A stretch of 64,000 nt of DNA, from assembly GCF_022809125.1 (NCBI RefSeq), contig NZ_JALGBI010000001.1, positions 3,194,398 to 3,258,397 on the forward strand, given 5' to 3'. The stretch is from Variovorax terrae. GTDB taxonomy: Bacteria; Pseudomonadota; Gammaproteobacteria; Burkholderiales; Burkholderiaceae_C. Shown in pieces: positions 1 to 10,319 of the stretch. The translations under genes were made by a program, and so were the position numbers. The notes beneath the pieces were generated by a model that worked only from the letters and a program-made list of their open reading frames with translations, had not been told where the DNA came from and ran no database searches. How positions within the stretch are numbered: position 1 is the first letter of the stretch; each line of letters opens with the position of its first letter.

Positions 1-3000
1 ATACACGCCGACTTCCGTGAACGCGTTGGTCCCCATGTAGTACCGGGTCATCACATGGATCTTGCGGGGAGCAACGCCCGCCGTGGTGCGCAGTCCGCGA
101 AAATGCACCATGCCATCTGTCGTATAGATCGGATCCGACGACGAGCTTGCGGCCGAGACGGTGCCGCCATTCAAGAAATAGGTGTCGCGCCGGACAACCT
201 CTCCGGCAGGCTGCACCCCGACATACCGGAATTCATAGTTACCCCCCCCCAGGCTGCTGATGTCGGCCACAAAGGCTCCATCCACAGCCGCGTAGCCAAA
301 CGTCGAAAGCCGGCTTTCCAAAGAGCCGTAAGTGGTGATCTTGGCCGGGTCGAACTGAACAAACCCTCCCGTGGAACCCAGCGGGCGGTAGTAGAGTTCC
401 GGGCGGGTGCCGGGCTTGAGCGCCGTGCTTCGGTCGCCCAACATGAGGAAGTTCCCTGAGGCCAGGGCGGATGTGGCCCTGCCAGAGAAGTTATATGTCA
501 TGATTCCGCTGACGGTCTTGCCCAGCGATGACATCGCTATGGCAGAAAAGACGACCGTCGGAAGGCCATTGAGCGGGGAGGCCTTCAGAATGATGGGATA
601 GTCTCCAACGGCCTCCATCCCCCAGGACTCAAGAGGCATGGCATCACCGGCAATTGCCGCGACCAGGGTGTTCCCCGACCGGGTGAGGTAGACCGTCTGC
701 CCCCGAAAATCAATGGACCAGGTGCAAGCGCCGTACAACTGCTCGATACCACTTGGAAACTCGAAGCCAATGCCGGTTGCAGCCAGTAATCCCGTTGCGC
801 GCTCGCCCGAAGTGTCCCAACTGGTAGTGACCGTCCCGCTTCCCCACATCGACACGCTGACAGGCATAGAAATGAACTTCGGAATGGTCGTGGCTTGCGT
901 GGCGTCAGCAAGGTAGGAGCCGGTGGCGCTGGACATCGAGCTGCCGCGCTGAAGGTTGATCTGCCCGAAAACACCCGACTGCACATCGACCGTGACCGTC
1001 TGGAGTGTCACGGATTGGTGGGCCCCGTCCATCTTGGGCTGGATGACGTCGACGATCTGGCCACGCTGGTCATACACCGTGAAAGTCTGCAGGATATTGC
1101 TGTTGACAGTCACGATGCTGCCCAGCGTCATGGTTCTCAAGTTGAGTGTCTGCGACTCGATTTCGAGTGTGGCATTCCCATCCCGGTCATAAACCCAGAC
1201 TTTGGTGATGCCGTCTTTGCTGTTGGACCGCCAGACCCTGCCCGCGTTGTCGTAGTCGCTGAATTCCTGTGCTTCTCCGCTGGGCCCTCCTGCCCCAGTG
1301 CGTTTTCCGGTGATCTCGCCGTACGCGTTGTAGATGACAGAGTTCTCTTGGGCCTGGCTCCAGACCGGCATATTCGCAGCGTCGCGCCCCCCCGTGAACC
1401 GAGCCACTTCGCGGTTGGCCGCGTCGTAGCGGATGCTGATCATTTCGCGGCTCATGACGCCATCGGCATCGGTTCGGTCGTACATGCGCGCGGTCAGATT
1501 TCCGACAGCGTCATAGCCAAAGCTGGTCACCTCCCCCTTCGCATTGAAGGTCTTGAGTCGCCGCCCGCCCGCTCCATAGACGTTGCGCGTGATCAAATCG
1601 TCTGTTTCCGAGCCGTTGTCTGTGCCGCGTTCGATTTGCCTCGTCACGTTGTTGAGGCCGTCGTACTCGTAGTCGATCGTGTGGCGCACGGAGGCGCCGG
1701 TATAGTCGGTGAAGCTTCCCCCCATCTCCCGCAGCTTGCGCCCCAGCGCGTCGTAGCTGACGTCTGACCTCACGCCATTGGCATCCGTCTGGGAGAGCAG
1801 ATTCCCCAGACCGTTGTAGGTCTTCGTGATGGTGGATGCGCCGGTCGACGATGTCACGGCCCCATTCGCCGAGTTGACGCTGGCGTAGGCCACCGACAGG
1901 CGGGACTGGCTCAGGACACGGCCATTTCGGTCATAGCCATAGCTGGTGACCCGATCCTCGGAGGAGACGGATAGCTTGGCGGTAACGTTGGCGACAAGGT
2001 CGACTGCCTGCAAACCGGCCAGGTTTGCGGGGGACAACGCCTGTGCATATTGTCTTTCGGTCAGGACGTTGCCATTGCTGTCACGGCTCCATTGGATGGC
2101 ATAGCCCTTCGGATCGATCTGCAGCGTCTTTTGCCCTAGCTTGTCATACCAGGTAAAGGTGGCGTTGCCTTCCGGGCTGACTGTCTTGATGACTTGCCCG
2201 TTTTCGTTGTAGACATATTGAGTCACCAGGGCGCCACCGCCTATCGGGCTTACGCCATACTGGCTAGACGTCGCGTTGTAGCTGCCGTAGGTGACATTGG
2301 TCACCGTTGACTTGATCAGCCGGTTGTTGGCGTCGTACTCCTGCTGTGTTTCCCGGCAATTGTTGGCGCTGATCGGATTCGGCAGCGCGTCGCTGACCGG
2401 CAGTCCAAGCGCATCTCCATAGACCTTCAGGTTGATGACATTGCCGACGGCGTCATATTTCCATTGAGTCAATGTTCCTACGGCATTGACTTCTGCGATC
2501 TTCCGGTTGTTGACGTCGAACCAGGAGCGCACCCGCGAGCCATTGGCGTCGACTACTGAAATGCAGTTTCCGACGGCGTCATAAGCGCGGGATTCGGTTG
2601 GCGTGACGGTGATCCAGCCGGTGCTCGGCTTATAGACCGACAGGCTTTCTGAGATCTTGGAGATCTGGCGATCCAACGCATCGTAGACAAAGGTCGTGAT
2701 CCTCTGCTCAGGCAATCCCTGAGCTTCTGTGCGCCGGATGAGGTTGCCAAAGGTGTCGTAGTCGGAGGCATTCACCACACTGATGGCTTGCCCCACTCCA
2801 TTGAGGCTCGTGATGGGGAGCTTCTCTGTGCGCACGCGGCCGGCTTTGTCGAACGTGTAGACCGTCACTCCATTGAGCTTGTTGGTCAAGGAGCTTCTGT
2901 CCCCAAAAGCGTTGTACCCGTAACTCTCCTTGTAGCCCTCGGCGTCGGTGCTGCTGAGCAGGCGATCCAGCTTGTCGTAGATGAACGACGTGGTCGCGTC

Positions 3001-6000
3001 GCCCGCGTTGGCGCCTGGCAGCGCTGGGGTGGTCGCTTCGCTGATCGCGCCTGTCAGCGCAGTGGCAAAGTGAACCACTTTCTGGATCTGCCCGAAGACT
3101 GTGTACGATGACTGCGTCACGCCGCCTTCAGGGTCGACCTGAAGCTTGACCCGTCCTAACTGGTCATAGTAGAAGTAGGCACTGTTATTCCTCGCATCCG
3201 TGAGCTTGGTCCGATTGCCCAATGCGTTGTAGGAAGAACGCGTCACGCCCAGCATGGCGTCCGTGACAGAGATCTCGTTTCCAGCCGCGTCGTAGTCTCT
3301 GACAACTTTGCTTCCTCGTGCATCGGTTGTCACCAGGAGCTGGCCGATCGCGTCATAGCCATAACGGGTTTTCGCCGCGCTCAGCGTTCCGGTGCCTTCC
3401 GTCTGCTCCGCCTTGCGGCCAGCGACGTCGTAGACAAACGTTGTGACATGGTTTCCGGTCGGATCGGCCCCAAGCGCTGCCTTGATTTCGCTCTCCGTCC
3501 CTCCCACGTTGCCCAGAATCGTCTTCGCGTATTGGGTCGTGGATTCGATTTGACCCAGCGCGTTATAGACCCGGCCTGTCACCGCGCCAGTGGCGTCGAC
3601 ACTCAGAATTTCCCGATTCAGAGCGTCAAACACGCTCTTGCGCACCCGATCCTGATTGGTATTCGCCGGAACACCCAAAACGCCTTCGCTCACCATTGCT
3701 TGGCGGATCGCCTCAGTCGATGCCGTCGAACTGAGAGCCGCCAGCTTGGTTTCCCCCAATTGCTTGAAGTAGCTGGTAACCTTGATCCGGTTGCCCGCCA
3801 AGTCGTACTGAACCTCGGTAACCGCACCAGTGGCGTCGATGGAGAGAACCTGCCGATTGGCCACATCGTAGGCAAACCTGGCAGTTCTGTTGGCGGGGTC
3901 GGTGTACGCGACAACCCCGCTGGAAGAAGTCGTCTGCAAGGCCGACAGGGTCGTGGCGGTGCTTGAGGTTGTCGTAGCGACAGGAGCAGTGATTGCCTGA
4001 GCAAACAGAACTCTTTGAGTCACATTGCCGACTTTGTCATAGACGTTCTGGGCGACACCGCCCAGAGCATTCACCTCGAAAACCAGGCGGTTGGCTGCAT
4101 CGAAATTGAAGAGATAAACCCGGTCGTCGCTGGTGCTGCCAGTGACACTCGACGGGAGAGCACTCCCTGCGACAGGGTTGCTGTACTCGACGCGCTTGAT
4201 CAGATTGCCATTGCCGTCGTAACGGCGCTCGACGACAGCCCCGATTCCATCCGCGGTCCAGGTCAGCCGGTTGGCTTTGTCATAGATGCTGCGTGTTCGA
4301 TGGTCGCGGGCAGAGTCGGCGACGGCGGCCACCGCGGTGCTCAGGGCATCTTTGGTCGCCACGGTACCCACCGGAACCGACTTGGCATACGCCATTTCCT
4401 CCGTGATGTTTCCGTTGCCGTCATACGTGCGGGCAACAACGGCGCCCCGACCATCAATTGAGTAGATCGCGCGGTTCAGTTGGTCGTAGACCGTGCGGGT
4501 TTCTTGGTCGTGTGCCGGATCCGCGACGGGGTTGGGCACTGATCCCGCGGTCCATGCCGTGTAGCTGACAGGCTTGGCATAAGCGACTCGCTTGATGACA
4601 TTACCCGAATCATCATAGGTGTACTTGACGACTTCACCTAGGTTATTGATTGTGGCGACCAACCGTCCATCTCTGTCATAGACGTTGTTGATAACCATAT
4701 TCTTCGACGTATCCGTCGACAGCCGGGAGTTGATGTCCGAGGCACTCCAGGCGAGATCCAGCCCGGTCAGGCTGATGGGCGCTGCGAACCGCTCCTTCCG
4801 GATGATCCGGCCTTCCGCGTCATAGGAAGTCTTTTCCACCGCACCGGAAGCACTCACTACATGCGTCAGGCGACCGCTGGCGTCATAGACATAACGCGTG
4901 ACATTGTTGTTCGCATCTCGGGAACTGGTGACGTTGCCTGCCTTGTCATAGGTGTAAGTCCGGCTGATGTTCAAGCCTGCTGGATCTACACGCTCGCTGA
5001 CTCGCCGCCCCAGACCGTCGTAGCTGTACTGCGTCACGACGTTGTTCGCGTCGGTGACGGTGAGCATGTTGCCTTCCGCGTCAAAACTGTAGCGGGTGAT
5101 CAGATTCAGTCCGGTGGGGTCCACCGTCCGGCTCGCCAGTTGACCATTCAGGTCGTACGTCAGTACCGTGACGGTTCCGCCGGGGCTCGTCACTTGGATC
5201 TGCCGGCCCTTCGCGTCGTACTGGTAGGTCGTGACCAGATTCAAACCCGATGGGTCTACGGTTCGCGTAAGAATTCGGTTTGCCGCATCGTAGGTAATGG
5301 CAACGAGATTATTGTTGGCATCCTTGGTCTGAATCAGTCGATTGGCTCGGTCATAGCTGTTGGACGTCGTCGTCAGCGCCGTGGTCGTCGTCTGCAGATT
5401 GCCATTTCGATCGTAGGTGTACGTGGTGGTATTTCTCCTACCATCAACGACACTTTGAACTTGCCCGTGGCGGTTGTAGGCCGTGGTGATCGTGATGTTT
5501 TCCGGGGTCGTTATGGCGACGGTCCGCGCTGCGCTGTCATAAACGTAGGTCGTCGTTTTCTGCAACGCATCGGTCTGGCGGAGGATCCGGTCAAACGCGT
5601 CATAGGCAACGGTCCGAGTCGCCCCCGTGGGGTCGACGGTGGTGACGACACGCCCAAGTCGGTCGTATGTGTAGGTGAGGATGTTGGTATTGGCATCCAC
5701 ACTCTGAATCAACCGACCGAAGCCATCGTAGACCGCTACCGTTGTGGCGCCCAGACCACCGGACACCGCGTCCGCCACCACACTCGTCTTCAACCCTCGT
5801 CGGTCATAGCTGGAAGTCGTGACGCGCGTCCTGGTGGCATCGATGACTTGAGTTCTTTTCTCCTCTTCGCCAAAAGCGTTGTACTGAAAAGAGGTTGTAT
5901 TGCCACGCGCATCAATGACACTCGCAGTGGTGCCAGTGGAGGAATAATTGAAGGTGACTCGGCTGTCCAGGGAGCTGTTTTTTACTGCATTGATGGCGGA

Positions 6001-9000
6001 GGTCAGCGTCAAATTGACCAACCCGCCAGCCATGCTGCCGGTAAGACCGGTGAGGTTGATCGGGCTTCCATAGCGGACCGTCGCCGTGAGAAGCCCGAGT
6101 GCGTTGTACTCGCACTCTTGAACCTCTCCCAACGCATTGACAGTGTGCGTCAGTTTTCCGGCGGCGTTGTAGAAGAACAGCGTCTTGTTCCCGAGTTGGT
6201 CCGTGGCACTGGTTCGCCGCCCCGCCGCGTCATAGGCGTATGTGACTCCGTACTGCGTCCAGATGGCGTCGATCTGATTTTGCGTCTGATTTCCCGTCAA
6301 CAACGCAGCACCCTCCGGCGTCAGTTCGCCGGTCAAACGGCCGAGAACATCGAAGCGCGTCAGGAAAGCACGGGTGTCTGCAGTATTTGGCGCTACCGTC
6401 TTGGAGGTCAGATTGCCGGCAGCGTCGTAGTCAAAGTTGGTGACGGTACCCTCGGTATTCGTCTGCTGGGACAGGCGATTCAGTACATCATAGGAACGCA
6501 CAACGACCTGATCCAGGCTGCTGCTTGTTGGCCGCAGGCTCGCCACCGTGGAGGTGACATTGACAGCCACGGTGACTTTGGCCGCATACCGGACGGTTGT
6601 TGCCAAGTTGCCATTGGCGTCGTAGGATCTTTCCGTCAGGTAGCCTTCAGGATCGACTTCGGCAACGGCTTGTCCTTTTCCGTTGTAGAAGCTAACCGTG
6701 CGGGCATCATCCGGGCTGGAGCTCGGAATAAGCTCCGTCAGCGTTCCCGAAGCTCTTTTTGTGGCATTTGTTTGAGAAATATAGGCAATTCGCTCGTTCT
6801 GCCGTCCAGCGTTGTCGTAGCGAAATTCCGTCAGGAACCCTTCCGCGTCCAGTGTTCCCGTCAAGAGGCCATCGTTGTCATAGAAATTTCGAACGAGGCG
6901 GTCCTTGCCGGCAGGGTCCACGACAGGTGTGACGCTCTGGCCAGATGGCGTAGCGCCAAGGCCACTGATATCCACGGTCTTCGCGTAACGCAACACCGCA
7001 ACCACTCGGGAAGCACCGTCGTACTTGAACTCAGTGACGGCGCCTTGGCCATCCACCGATCGAGACACCCGGCCCGCGGCATCGTAGATCCACCATGTCT
7101 GGCTGTCTAACGCTGTGGCATTTGGCCGAACCGACGACAATGACGGAGTCCGCGGGTTGCCATTGGCGTCAACCAGAAGAGTGGCATTGACTGCATTGCT
7201 GTATGTTTTGGCTCGCGTGACTTGTCCGGCTGCATTGAACGAATACTCAGTGAGCCGCCCCATTCCGTCTACATCGGCGACTTTCCGACCGGCATTGTCG
7301 TAGAGAGTCCAGCTCAGGACGTCCGTGGGGTCCTTGGTCATGACCAGACGATTGTCTGCGTCATAGAAGTACCTGGTCGTTCCCAGATTGGAGGTTACCG
7401 AACTGCCAGATTGCACACTGGTAAGGCGTCCGGCTTTGTCGTAGGAACGTGTAGTGATCAGTCCGTTCGCCGACGTCACTGTGATCTTGCCACCCGCATC
7501 GTCGTACGAAGTCAGGGTCAGCTGATTCAGGGCATCGGAGACCGACAGCACCCGGCCCATTCCATCGTAGGTAAACGTCGAAATACCAGATTTCGGGTTG
7601 ATGGTCTGCAGCAGTTTGCCGAACTGGTCGTAGATGTACTGAGTCGTCGACGCGGTAGCGCCAGCCACTCCATTGCCAGTGGTCGGATCAACCGAGCTAT
7701 ATGCTGTGACGCTGCTGAGTTGGCCGCGAGCGTCGTATGCCGCGTCCGTGCGAGACATGTACGCCTTGCTCTGCCCGTTTGCCCAAGTGACAAGATCGGC
7801 CTCCAGCGGAACAGCAGTGACCGACAGACCGGAAACAGGGTAAGCACCTCCGCCATAAACGATCGTGCTTGTTCTCTCTCCATAGCTGTTGTAACGATAC
7901 TCGGTGACACGGCCCTCCGGGCTGATCACAAACCGCAGCTCGTTCTTCCCCGTCGCATCGTAAACATATCGCGTCGTCGCCGGGATTGACGGCAGCAACG
8001 GGCCAGAGCCGTCTGGGTCGGCAACAAGGTAGACCGTCTCTGTCTGCAGCTGGTTGCGTACATCGAAGGTGCGGGAAATGGTATTGCCGGCCGCATCCCT
8101 CTGGAGAATTTGATTGCCTCTCGCGTCGTACTGCATGTCAACAACGAGGCCAGCACCGTCATTGGTCTGAATCAGGTCTCCGTTCGCGTTGTAAACAAAA
8201 GTCCGAACCTGAGACACACCCTCCACCGCGGGAGACGTGATTTTTGTCAGCTGCCCACTTGCGTCATATTCATAGACACTTTGCAGCCCAAGTGGATCAA
8301 CTATCGTCGTTCGCCGATTGACCGTGTCGTAGTTGTAGCTCGTGACTTGGTTGAGGGCATCACGGACCGTGGCGATCCGATAGTCCGCACCGATCTGGGT
8401 ATAGGTGAAGCTGAGTACCGTTCCGTCGCTTTGCGTGACGCTGGCGATTCGTTTGCTGGTTCCGTCGTAGGTGTAGGTGGTGGTGTAGATCTTGCCGTCT
8501 GTGACGGAATTGTCTCCTGGCGTCAGATCCACCACGACGGAGGTCAGACGGTTGCTGGCGTCATAGGCATAGTGCACACGTGTCGTCGTTGCAGCCGCCG
8601 CCCCGGTTCCCGTCACCGTTCGGATCTGACTCAGGTTTCCCGCCGAATAGTCAAAGTAGACAGTCTCCCCACTTGCACTAGCGATACTGCTGACCGTGCC
8701 ATTGGCGTTGTAGGCATATGTCAGGGAGTTTCCCCTAGGGTCCGAACTCGACAACAAGCGCCCGTTCGCTGATGAATAGCTTTCCGTGAGCCCGGTCGAT
8801 CCGTCCGTCCAGGTATAGGTCGAAGTCGCATCCACATACCGGATCGTGCGATATGCTCCGGCTCCGTCAGTGCTCTGATAGAGCCCCTGGGAAGCGTCCC
8901 ACGTGTACACGGACTTGGCGCCATCACGGTCAATGCGCGTCAGTGAGCTCCCCGCCGTGTTTCGAGTTCCGCTCAGAACCAACGGCTGGCTGAAGAAGCC

Positions 9001-9255
9001 CGAAGACCAGTTATCAGCGTTGTCGTCGTTGAAGACGCCAAGGCTGTTGTAGGTACGCAGCGCAACCACGTCCAAGCCGTGGCTGACCAATTTATCATCC
9101 ACATCCTGAAGAACCAGGTTGCCATTGGCAACGTTAACGTAGCTTTTTTCAGCGGCACGCCCCGAAGACGCGTCGCCCAAAACCCCACGCTGCCCCAGAA
9201 CCTGCAAGGATGTGAGACTGAGCCCCAGGCTGTTGCCGCTGACAATTGCTACCAT
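1..9255 (-). CDS. Giant YD-repeat (Rhs family) protein, C-terminus beyond the window
   Basis: The minus-strand frame is open from an ATG at 9255 to the window edge, giving at least 3085 residues. The protein begins MVAIVSGNSLGLS, the usual opening of large Rhs proteins of Burkholderiales-type bacteria. After about 100 residues it becomes a long series of YD repeats (patterns such as YDxxGRL, YDAxGN, YNALG), which in this family build a hollow beta-barrel cocoon around a C-terminal toxin. Some repeats form higher-order units of about 65-70 residues with the pattern YDxxNRxxxSxDGxGAVV (roughly residues 1500-1680). From about residue 2740 the YD pattern gives way to a beta-rich segment without YD motifs that runs to the edge. 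No PAAR domain, signal peptide or membrane segment is visible at the N-terminus. No strong ribosome site precedes the ATG. Role in contact-dependent toxicity or adhesion is inferred from the family; the toxin end cannot be seen. Confidence 0.9.
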   Translation of the reverse strand, partial: MVAIVSGNSLGLSLTSLQVLGQRGVLGDASSGRAAEKSYVNVANGNLVLQDVDDKLVSHGLDVVALRTYNSLGVFNDDNADNWSSGFFSQPLVLSGTRNTAGSSLTRIDRDGAKSVYTWDASQGLYQSTDGAGAYRTIRYVDATSTYTWTDGSTGLTESYSSANGRLLSSSDPRGNSLTYAYNANGTVSSIASASGETVYFDYSAGNLSQIRTVTGTGAAAATTTRVHYAYDASNRLTSVVVDLTPGDNSVTDGKIYTTTYTYDGTSKRIASVTQSDGTVLSFTYTQIGADYRIATVRDALNQVTSYNYDTVNRRTTIVDPLGLQSVYEYDASGQLTKITSPAVEGVSQVRTFVYNANGDLIQTNDGAGLVVDMQYDARGNQILQRDAAGNTISRTFDVRNQLQTETVYLVADPDGSGPLLPSIPATTRYVYDATGKNELRFVISPEGRVTEYRYNSYGERTSTIVYGGGAYPVSGLSVTAVPLEADLVTWANGQSKAYMSRTDAAYDARGQLSSVTAYSSVDPTTGNGVAGATASTTQYIYDQFGKLLQTINPKSGISTFTYDGMGRVLSVSDALNQLTLTSYDDAGGKITVTSANGLITTRSYDKAGRLTSVQSGSSVTSNLGTTRYFYDADNRLVMTKDPTDVLSWTLYDNAGRKVADVDGMGRLTEYSFNAAGQVTRAKTYSNAVNATLLVDANGNPRTPSLSSVRPNATALDSQTWWIYDAAGRVSRSVDGQGAVTEFKYDGASRVVAVLRYAKTVDISGLGATPSGQSVTPVVDPAGKDRLVRNFYDNDGLLTGTLDAEGFLTEFRYDNAGRQNERIAYISQTNATKRASGTLTELIPSSSPDDARTVSFYNGKGQAVAEVDPEGYLTERSYDANGNLATTVRYAAKVTVAVNVTSTVASLRPTSSSLDQVVVRSYDVLNRLSQQTNTEGTVTNFDYDAAGNLTSKTVAPNTADTRAFLTRFDVLGRLTGELTPEGAALLTGNQTQNQIDAIWTQYGVTYAYDAAGRRTSATDQLGNKTLFFYNAAGKLTHTVNALGEVQECEYNALGLLTATVRYGSPINLTGLTGSMAGGLVNLTLTSAINAVKNSSLDSRVTFNYSSTGTTASVIDARGNTTSFQYNAFGEEEKRTQVIDATRTRVTTSSYDRRGLKTSVVADAVSGGLGATTVAVYDGFGRLIQSVDANTNILTYTYDRLGRVVTTVDPTGATRTVAYDAFDRILRQTDALQKTTTYVYDSAARTVAITTPENITITTAYNRHGQVQSVVDGRRNTTTYTYDRNGNLQTTTTALTTTSNSYDRANRLIQTKDANNNLVAITYDAANRILTRTVDPSGLNLVTTYQYDAKGRQIQVTSPGGTVTVLTYDLNGQLASRTVDPTGLNLITRYSFDAEGNMLTVTDANNVVTQYSYDGLGRRVSERVDPAGLNISRTYTYDKAGNVTSSRDANNNVTRYVYDASGRLTHVVSASGAVEKTSYDAEGRIIRKERFAAPISLTGLDLAWSASDINSRLSTDTSKNMVINNVYDRDGRLVATINNLGEVVKYTYDDSGNVIKRVAYAKPVSYTAWTAGSVPNPVADPAHDQETRTVYDQLNRAIYSIDGRGAVVARTYDGNGNITEEMAYAKSVPVGTVATKDALSTAVAAVADSARDHRTRSIYDKANRLTWTADGIGAVVERRYDGNGNLIKRVEYSNPVAGSALPSSVTGSTSDDRVYLFNFDAANRLVFEVNALGGVAQNVYDKVGNVTQRVLFAQAITAPVATTTSSTATTLSALQTTSSSGVVAYTDPANRTARFAYDVANRQVLSIDATGAVTEVQYDLAGNRIKVTSYFKQLGETKLAALSSTASTEAIRQAMVSEGVLGVPANTNQDRVRKSVFDALNREILSVDATGAVTGRVYNALGQIESTTQYAKTILGNVGGTESEIKAALGADPTGNHVTTFVYDVAGRKAEQTEGTGTLSAAKTRYGYDAIGQLLVTTDARGSKVVRDYDAAGNEISVTDAMLGVTRSSYNALGNRTKLTDARNNSAYFYYDQLGRVKLQVDPEGGVTQSSYTVFGQIQKVVHFATALTGAISEATTPALPGANAGDATTSFIYDKLDRLLSSTDAEGYKESYGYNAFGDRSSLTNKLNGVTVYTFDKAGRVRTEKLPITSLNGVGQAISVVNASDYDTFGNLIRRTEAQGLPEQRITTFVYDALDRQISKISESLSVYKPSTGWITVTPTESRAYDAVGNCISVVDANGSRVRSWFDVNNRKIAEVNAVGTLTQWKYDAVGNVINLKVYGDALGLPVSDALPNPISANNCRETQQEYDANNRLIKSTVTNVTYGSYNATSSQYGVSPIGGGALVTQYVYNENGQVIKTVSPEGNATFTWYDKLGQKTLQIDPKGYAIQWSRDSNGNVLTERQYAQALSPANLAGLQAVDLVANVTAKLSVSSEDRVTSYGYDRNGRVLSQSRLSVAYASVNSANGAVTSSTGASTITKTYNGLGNLLSQTDANGVRSDVSYDALGRKLREMGGSFTDYTGASVRHTIDYEYDGLNNVTRQIERGTDNGSETDDLITRNVYGAGGRRLKTFNAKGEVTSFGYDAVGNLTARMYDRTDADGVMSREMISIRYDAANREVARFTGGRDAANMPVWSQAQENSVIYNAYGEITGKRTGAGGPSGEAQEFSDYDNAGRVWRSNSKDGITKVWVYDRDGNATLEIESQTLNLRTMTLGSIVTVNSNILQTFTVYDQRGQIVDVIQPKMDGAHQSVTLQTVTVDVQSGVFGQINLQRGSSMSSATGSYLADATQATTIPKFISMPVSVSMWGSGTVTTSWDTSGERATGLLAATGIGFEFPSGIEQLYGACTWSIDFRGQTVYLTRSGNTLVAAIAGDAMPLESWGMEAVGDYPIILKASPLNGLPTVVFSAIAMSSLGKTVSGIMTYNFSGRATSALASGNFLMLGDRSTALKPGTRPELYYRPLGSTGGFVQFDPAKITTYGSLESRLSTFGYAAVDGAFVADISSLGGGNYEFRYVGVQPAGEVVRRDTYFLNGGTVSAASSSSDPIYTTDGMVHFRGLRTTAGVAPRKIHVMTRYYMGTNAFTEVGVY

Positions 9256-9668
9256 GACTGATCCATTCTGTCGTCCGGATAGGCTCCAAGCCCTTCAAGC
9301 CAGACATCCCCTTTGGACATCGGCCACCGGTCTCGCCAATACATCCGGGCCTGTTGCTTTTTGTTTAGCAAGAGGCAGCCCACTTGAAGGCGCGTCGGCA
9401 CGAGGCCAGGCGGAGCTGTACGACTGCAGGAGCATTTGGTGCACTGCGTGAGCCCGAAAAAATCGAAAAAATACAAACCCGCTAAACATATCCAATCAGC
9501 CTTGGATATATTGCGATATCTGCTTCCAGGGGTGCGCACCGATGCCGACATCGGTGCCATCGCCCCTTCACTTGAGGCTGCATGGTCTGGTCACACGCCG
9601 TCACCTCACTCGCCTCGATAAATCACCAGATCTTTGAGGTTTTCTTCAATCCTGCAGGGAGATTCGCC
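9256..9668. promoter_or_regulatory. Divergent intergenic region with perfect hairpin
   Basis: This 413-bp stretch separates the divergent Rhs gene (minus) and TPR gene (plus). It holds a perfect 9-bp inverted repeat with a 4-base loop at 9536-9557 (arms GCACCGATG and CATCGGTGC, loop CCGA), a good operator or hairpin candidate. An AT-richer block at about 9455-9525 could carry promoters; reading the minus strand, TTGGAT and TATTTT are separated by 16 bases, only a weak sigma-70 match. No convincing gene is seen; a 103-codon minus frame here lacks family features. Confidence 0.45.
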
Positions 9669-10265
9669 ATGACAAAACCGCTCCCCTCATCGCCTGCCGC
9701 GCTGGATCCTCTGATCCAGATGGCACTGGCGTCCAGTGCCCGGAATGACGCAGAACAGACGCTTGACTTGCTGCAGGAAGCGATGGAAAAGATGCCGTCA
9801 TCGGGACTCCCATATTTCCTGGCTGGAGCCGAGTTGGCCCAGCTTGGTCGTTTCGACGAAGCAGAAGCGGCCTATGCGCGCGCCGTGCTGCTGGCCCCGG
9901 AGTTCGACATGGCACGCTATGAGTTGGGCACGCTGCAGTTCGTTTCGGGCAAGTCGGCCCTCGCAATGGTGACGTGGCAGCCACTCCTCGAAAGATCCGA
10001 TATGGATGCGCTCAAGATGTTCGTGAACGGCTACATTGAATTGGCGGCCGATCGCCTTGATGCAGCGATTCTTCTGTTTGAGCAAGGAATGCGTGCCAAC
10101 ACCCAGAATGCCGCGCTCAATAGCAATATTGGTTTACTGATTTCTGCGGTACGCCAATCGACCGTGGCGCCACCCCAGGATCCGACCACCTCAGTCACTC
10201 CGCCACCGCAAGCAGAGACTCATTTTTTGCTTTCGAGCTACCGGCAGCGAGGCGCGGCCCATTGA
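9669..10265 (+). CDS. Small TPR-repeat protein
   Basis: The 198-residue protein begins at an ATG preceded by GGGAG eight bases upstream; longer upstream starts have no such site. Helix pairs with TPR spacing are visible: a repeat around residues 30-62 (PYFLAGAELAQLGRFDEAEA), a second with YARAVLLAPEFDMARYELG, and a third around DRLDAAILLFEQGM. There is no signal peptide or membrane segment, so it should be cytoplasmic. The C-terminus is proline- and threonine-rich. TPR proteins of this size act as scaffolds or secretion chaperones. It is followed at once by a small unknown gene and faces the end of the flagellar-type operon, whose last gene also encodes a TPR protein. A link to export is inference from position only. 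Confidence 0.75.
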   Translation: MTKPLPSSPAALDPLIQMALASSARNDAEQTLDLLQEAMEKMPSSGLPYFLAGAELAQLGRFDEAEAAYARAVLLAPEFDMARYELGTLQFVSGKSALAMVTWQPLLERSDMDALKMFVNGYIELAADRLDAAILLFEQGMRANTQNAALNSNIGLLISAVRQSTVAPPQDPTTSVTPPPQAETHFLLSSYRQRGAAH

Positions 10266-10319
10266 TGTATTTTTGCGAGCCCAGCTTGATGAATGCAGTG
10301 ATATGCAAGGAATTCCATC

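Noticed and set aside
4861..7110. Plus-strand open frame of 749 codons inside the Rhs gene
   Set aside because: It is the antisense of the YD repeats; its composition follows from the repeated codons on the minus strand, it has no ribosome site and no domain. The same holds for the other plus-strand frames between 55 and 8772.
1..9255. Regularly spaced repeats suggesting a CRISPR array or tandem DNA repeat
   Set aside because: The periodicity comes from YD-repeat codons; the DNA units are variable in length and sequence and lie in one open frame.
9249..9560. Minus-strand frame of 103 codons before the Rhs gene
   Set aside because: It overlaps the Rhs start in another frame and covers the intergenic hairpin; composition looks random (Cys- and Arg-rich).
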